Below, one piece after another: positions 61,393 through 64,000 of a stretch of DNA of 64,000 nucleotides. The stretch covers positions 1,240,001 to 1,304,000 of the forward strand of contig NZ_CP028811.1 in the NCBI RefSeq assembly GCF_003055625.1, written 5' to 3'. Numbering within the stretch: position 1 is the first letter of the stretch; every line of letters starts with the position of its first letter. The position numbers and the translations under genes were made by a program. The DNA comes from Flavobacterium magnum. GTDB taxonomy: Bacteria > Bacteroidota > Bacteroidia > Flavobacteriales > Flavobacteriaceae. Below the pieces are notes generated by a model. It did not search any database. It had not been told where the DNA came from and saw only the letters and a program-made list of their open reading frames with translations.

Positions 61393-63288
61393 ATGGATAC
61401 CAATGTAGCTTTAGTGTTGTTATTAGCGCCTTTTATAGGTTTTCTTATCAATGTTTTCTTTGGTAAAAGCCTCGGCAAATCGGTTTCCGGTATGATTGGG
61501 ACGGCCTCAGTAGTGGTATCTTTTATTATTACGCTGGTATTTTTCATGGACATCAACAATGGGCATGCTCCGGTTAAGATTACCGTATTTGACTGGATGG
61601 AAGTGGCCAATGTCAAGATTGGTTTCGGATTTCTTTTAGACCAGCTTTCGTTGTTGTGGCTGATGTTTGTCACGGGAATAGGATCGTTGATCCATCTGTA
61701 TTCCATCAGTTATATGCACGATGATGAAAATATGCATAAATTTTTCGCTTACCTGAACCTGTTCGTATTTTTTATGATTACGCTCGTGATGGGAAGTAAC
61801 CTTCTGGTGATGTTCATCGGTTGGGAAGGAGTTGGATTGTGTTCTTATCTGCTGATTGGTTTCTGGTACAAAAACCAGGATTATAATGATGCGGCGAAGA
61901 AGGCATTCATCATGAACCGTATCGGGGATCTCGGTTTGCTGATCGGTATTTTCATATTGGCAGGTTCATTCTCTACTCTGGATTTTGACGTGTTAAAAAC
62001 CCAGATTGTCGCCGGTGTTGACTACCGTGATTTCTGGATTGGGGTTGCTGCACTGGCATTGTTTATCGGTGCCTGTGGTAAATCAGCACAAATCCCATTG
62101 TACACCTGGCTTCCGGATGCGATGGCGGGACCTACACCGGTTTCGGCATTGATCCACGCAGCCACGATGGTCACCGCAGGAATCTTTATGGTGACGAGAT
62201 TGAATTTCCTTTTTGATCTGGTACCGGATGTACAAAACATTATTGCGGTTGTCGGTGCTATCACGGCATTGGTGGCTGCAACAATCGGTCTGGCTCAAAA
62301 TGATATCAAGAAAGTACTGGCTTATTCTACAGTATCCCAATTGGGACTGATGTTCCTGGCTTTAGGGCTTGGGGCTTATGAAGTGGCGATTTTTCATGTA
62401 ATTACACATGCATTCTTCAAGGCGTGTTTGTTCCTTGGTTCCGGTTCAGTAATCCACGCACTTCATGGCGAACAGGACATGCGCAATATGGGCGGTTTGA
62501 AAAAGTACATGCCGATTACGTTCTGGACGATGATGGTGTCTACGCTGGCCATTTCGGGGATATTCCCGTTTGCCGGTTTCTGGTCCAAAGACGAAATATT
62601 GATGGTGGCCCATGAGCACAATATGGTGTTGTATGTTGTCGGTTCGATTGCATCGATTATGACGGCATTTTATATGTTCCGACTCATGTACCTTACATTC
62701 TTCAGGGAGTTCCGCGGCACCGAGGAACAGAAACATCATTTGCACGAAAGTCCGGGACTCATCACTTTCCCTTTGATTGTACTGGGAATCCTGGCCACAA
62801 TCGGGGGTTTGATCAGTTTGCCTACCGGAAGCTGGCTCAATCATTATCTTGAACCCCTTTTCGAAGGTAGTAAGAAATCGGCACATCACGGGCTGACTGA
62901 TGAAGCATACGTATTGATGGCGATTGCCACAGCGGGCGCTGTCCTCGGAATCGTATTGGCTTATATGAAATATATCAAGCAGAAACAGGTCCCTCCTGTG
63001 GATGCGGAAATTACCGGTATCACGAAAGTGGTGTACAACAAATATTATGTTGATGAAATCTACGATTTCGTATTCGTAAAACCGATCGTCGGACTCTCCC
63101 GTTTCTTCCGCGATTACATCGAAACCGCCTTATCCGCTACCATCTTCGGGCTCGGGAAGGCTACCGGAGAGCTCGGTTATTATGGAAGAAAACTTCATAA
63201 CGGGAGCATCGGCCTGTATTTGTTTGCGTTTGTACTCGGACTTTGCGCGATATTTTTATTCATTTTCAGCTCAATAATTTTTACATAA
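61393..63288 (+). CDS. nuoL: NADH-quinone oxidoreductase subunit L
   Basis: NuoL is the distal proton-pumping antiporter-like subunit with the long lateral helix. The 631-residue protein has the conserved WEGVGLCSYLLIGFW, the GKSAQIPLYTWLPDAMAGPTPVSALIHAATMVTAG region (quoted in parts), and HAFFKACLFLGSGS. nuoM starts with a one-base overlap of its stop (TAATG). Confidence 0.97.
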   Translation: MDTNVALVLLLAPFIGFLINVFFGKSLGKSVSGMIGTASVVVSFIITLVFFMDINNGHAPVKITVFDWMEVANVKIGFGFLLDQLSLLWLMFVTGIGSLIHLYSISYMHDDENMHKFFAYLNLFVFFMITLVMGSNLLVMFIGWEGVGLCSYLLIGFWYKNQDYNDAAKKAFIMNRIGDLGLLIGIFILAGSFSTLDFDVLKTQIVAGVDYRDFWIGVAALALFIGACGKSAQIPLYTWLPDAMAGPTPVSALIHAATMVTAGIFMVTRLNFLFDLVPDVQNIIAVVGAITALVAATIGLAQNDIKKVLAYSTVSQLGLMFLALGLGAYEVAIFHVITHAFFKACLFLGSGSVIHALHGEQDMRNMGGLKKYMPITFWTMMVSTLAISGIFPFAGFWSKDEILMVAHEHNMVLYVVGSIASIMTAFYMFRLMYLTFFREFRGTEEQKHHLHESPGLITFPLIVLGILATIGGLISLPTGSWLNHYLEPLFEGSKKSAHHGLTDEAYVLMAIATAGAVLGIVLAYMKYIKQKQVPPVDAEITGITKVVYNKYYVDEIYDFVFVKPIVGLSRFFRDYIETALSATIFGLGKATGELGYYGRKLHNGSIGLYLFAFVLGLCAIFLFIFSSIIFT

Positions 63289-64000
63289 TGGATGTAACGT
63301 ACCTATTAATACTGCTGCTGGCAGGAGCATTTGTAACTTATTTTTCAGGGGATAAGGCGGCACCGAAAGTGGCGCTCTTGTTCGGACTGGCTTCGCTTGG
63401 GGTGTCCATCGGCCTGCTGGATTTGCACAATGCCGGACAGGACATCAATTTCAGCTGTCAGTGGATTTCTAAACCAAACATTTCGTTTGCACTGCATGCC
63501 GACGGCCTGTCGCTGGCCATGATCCTCCTGACCACGGCGTTGACGCCTGTCATCATCTTTTCAGGTTTTGGCAATCAGTTCAAAAGCGGCAAATCGATGT
63601 ATGCCTTAATATTATTCATGGCGTTTGCGATGGCAGGCACTTTCCTTGCTGCGGACGGATTACTGTATTACATCTTCTGGGAATTGGCCTTAATCCCGAT
63701 TTATTTCATCGCGCTGATCTGGGGCAACGGCGATGCCGAGGCGCGTAAGAAAGCCGTTGTAAAATTCTTCATTTACACTTTTGCAGGGTCCTTATTCATG
63801 TTGACAGCGTTTGTATATCTGTACCAGAAAGCGGGAAGTCTGCTGATTGCCGACCTGTATCAGCTCGACCTGACAGCCGACGAACAGTTGTGGATTTTCG
63901 CTGCGTTCTTCCTGGCTTATGCGATTAAGATTCCAATCGTCCCCTTTCACACCTGGCAGGCGACGGTCTACCAAAAAGCGCCTACGGTGGGCACGATGTT
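63288..64000 (+). CDS. nuoM: NADH-quinone oxidoreductase subunit M (N-terminal part, cut by window end)
   Basis: NuoM is the second antiporter-like subunit of Complex I. The first 237 residues are present, beginning MDVTYLLILLLAGAFV and containing LHADGLSLAMILLTTALTPV, FWELALIPIYFIALIWG, the lysine-bearing KKAVVKFFIYTFAGSLFM, and KIPIVPFHTW. The gene runs past the end of the window; nuoN would be expected next. It overlaps nuoL by one base. Confidence 0.95.
   Translation, partial: MDVTYLLILLLAGAFVTYFSGDKAAPKVALLFGLASLGVSIGLLDLHNAGQDINFSCQWISKPNISFALHADGLSLAMILLTTALTPVIIFSGFGNQFKSGKSMYALILFMAFAMAGTFLAADGLLYYIFWELALIPIYFIALIWGNGDAEARKKAVVKFFIYTFAGSLFMLTAFVYLYQKAGSLLIADLYQLDLTADEQLWIFAAFFLAYAIKIPIVPFHTWQATVYQKAPTVGTM

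Noticed and set aside
1..64000. CRISPR arrays, insertion sequences, prophage or defence genes
   Set aside because: I looked for regularly spaced repeats and for transposase, integrase, restriction or toxin-like proteins. None was found; the only repeats are the four hairpin elements described.

Overview
This window is chromosomal DNA from a member of the Bacteroidota, family Flavobacteriaceae, most likely Flavobacterium or a close relative. The evidence is: promoters of the Bacteroidetes type (TAnnTTTG at -7, several with TTG at -33), the gliding/type IX secretion gene sprA, a RemB-like gene, a complete Alternative Complex III (actA-F) next to cytochrome oxidase genes, and mevalonate-pathway genes. 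Base composition looks moderate (sampled core genes about 45-53% G+C by eye), higher than in many flavobacteria. Almost everything is core housekeeping. I see no CRISPR array, phage, transposase or defence island.

Layout. 0-1.4 kb: start of a DUF2723 membrane protein (leftward), tRNA-Gln and a universal stress protein. 1.4-6.1 kb: rimP-nusA-infB behind a strong promoter and a terminator-like leader hairpin. 6.1-18.3 kb: a SPOR protein, then actABCDEF-coxB-coxA ending in a strong terminator. 18.4-33 kb: a YjdI/YjdJ-like pair, ruvB, queG, a secreted protein, malic enzyme, ruvA, the very large sprA, gcvH and a VanZ-like gene. 33-41.3 kb: deoC, remB, then a second oxidase cluster (cyoE, two subunit III genes, subunit IV, a Cys-poor SCO-like protein, SCO, DUF420, a small CxxC membrane protein). 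41.4-48.5 kb: DUF4403 lipoprotein, TolC, periplasmic adaptor, tsaB, an unknown secreted protein, an NTF2-like protein and a pseudouridine synthase. 48.5-51.6 kb: a leftward isoprenoid cluster (mvaD, mevalonate kinase, UbiA-type prenyltransferase). 51.7-64 kb: tspO, then the Complex I operon nuoA to nuoM, cut by the window end.

The window therefore holds most of an aerobic respiratory chain: Complex I feeds menaquinone, ActA-F oxidises menaquinol, and the oxidase is split between coxBA and the cyoE/coxC/IV/SCO cluster about 18 kb away. CoxB has no fused cytochrome c, which fits direct electron transfer in an ACIII-oxidase supercomplex, as known from F. johnsoniae.

The most unusual features are: (i) an AT-rich FkbM-type methyltransferase gene inserted between nuoF and nuoG; (ii) a dispersed, hairpin-forming intergenic repeat in four copies, one inside the nuo operon; (iii) the terminator-like hairpin in the rimP-nusA-infB leader; and (iv) a leftward terminator embedded in the 3' codons of tsaB. 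I did not find a clearly new multi-gene system. No intergenic stretch exceeds 300 bases.
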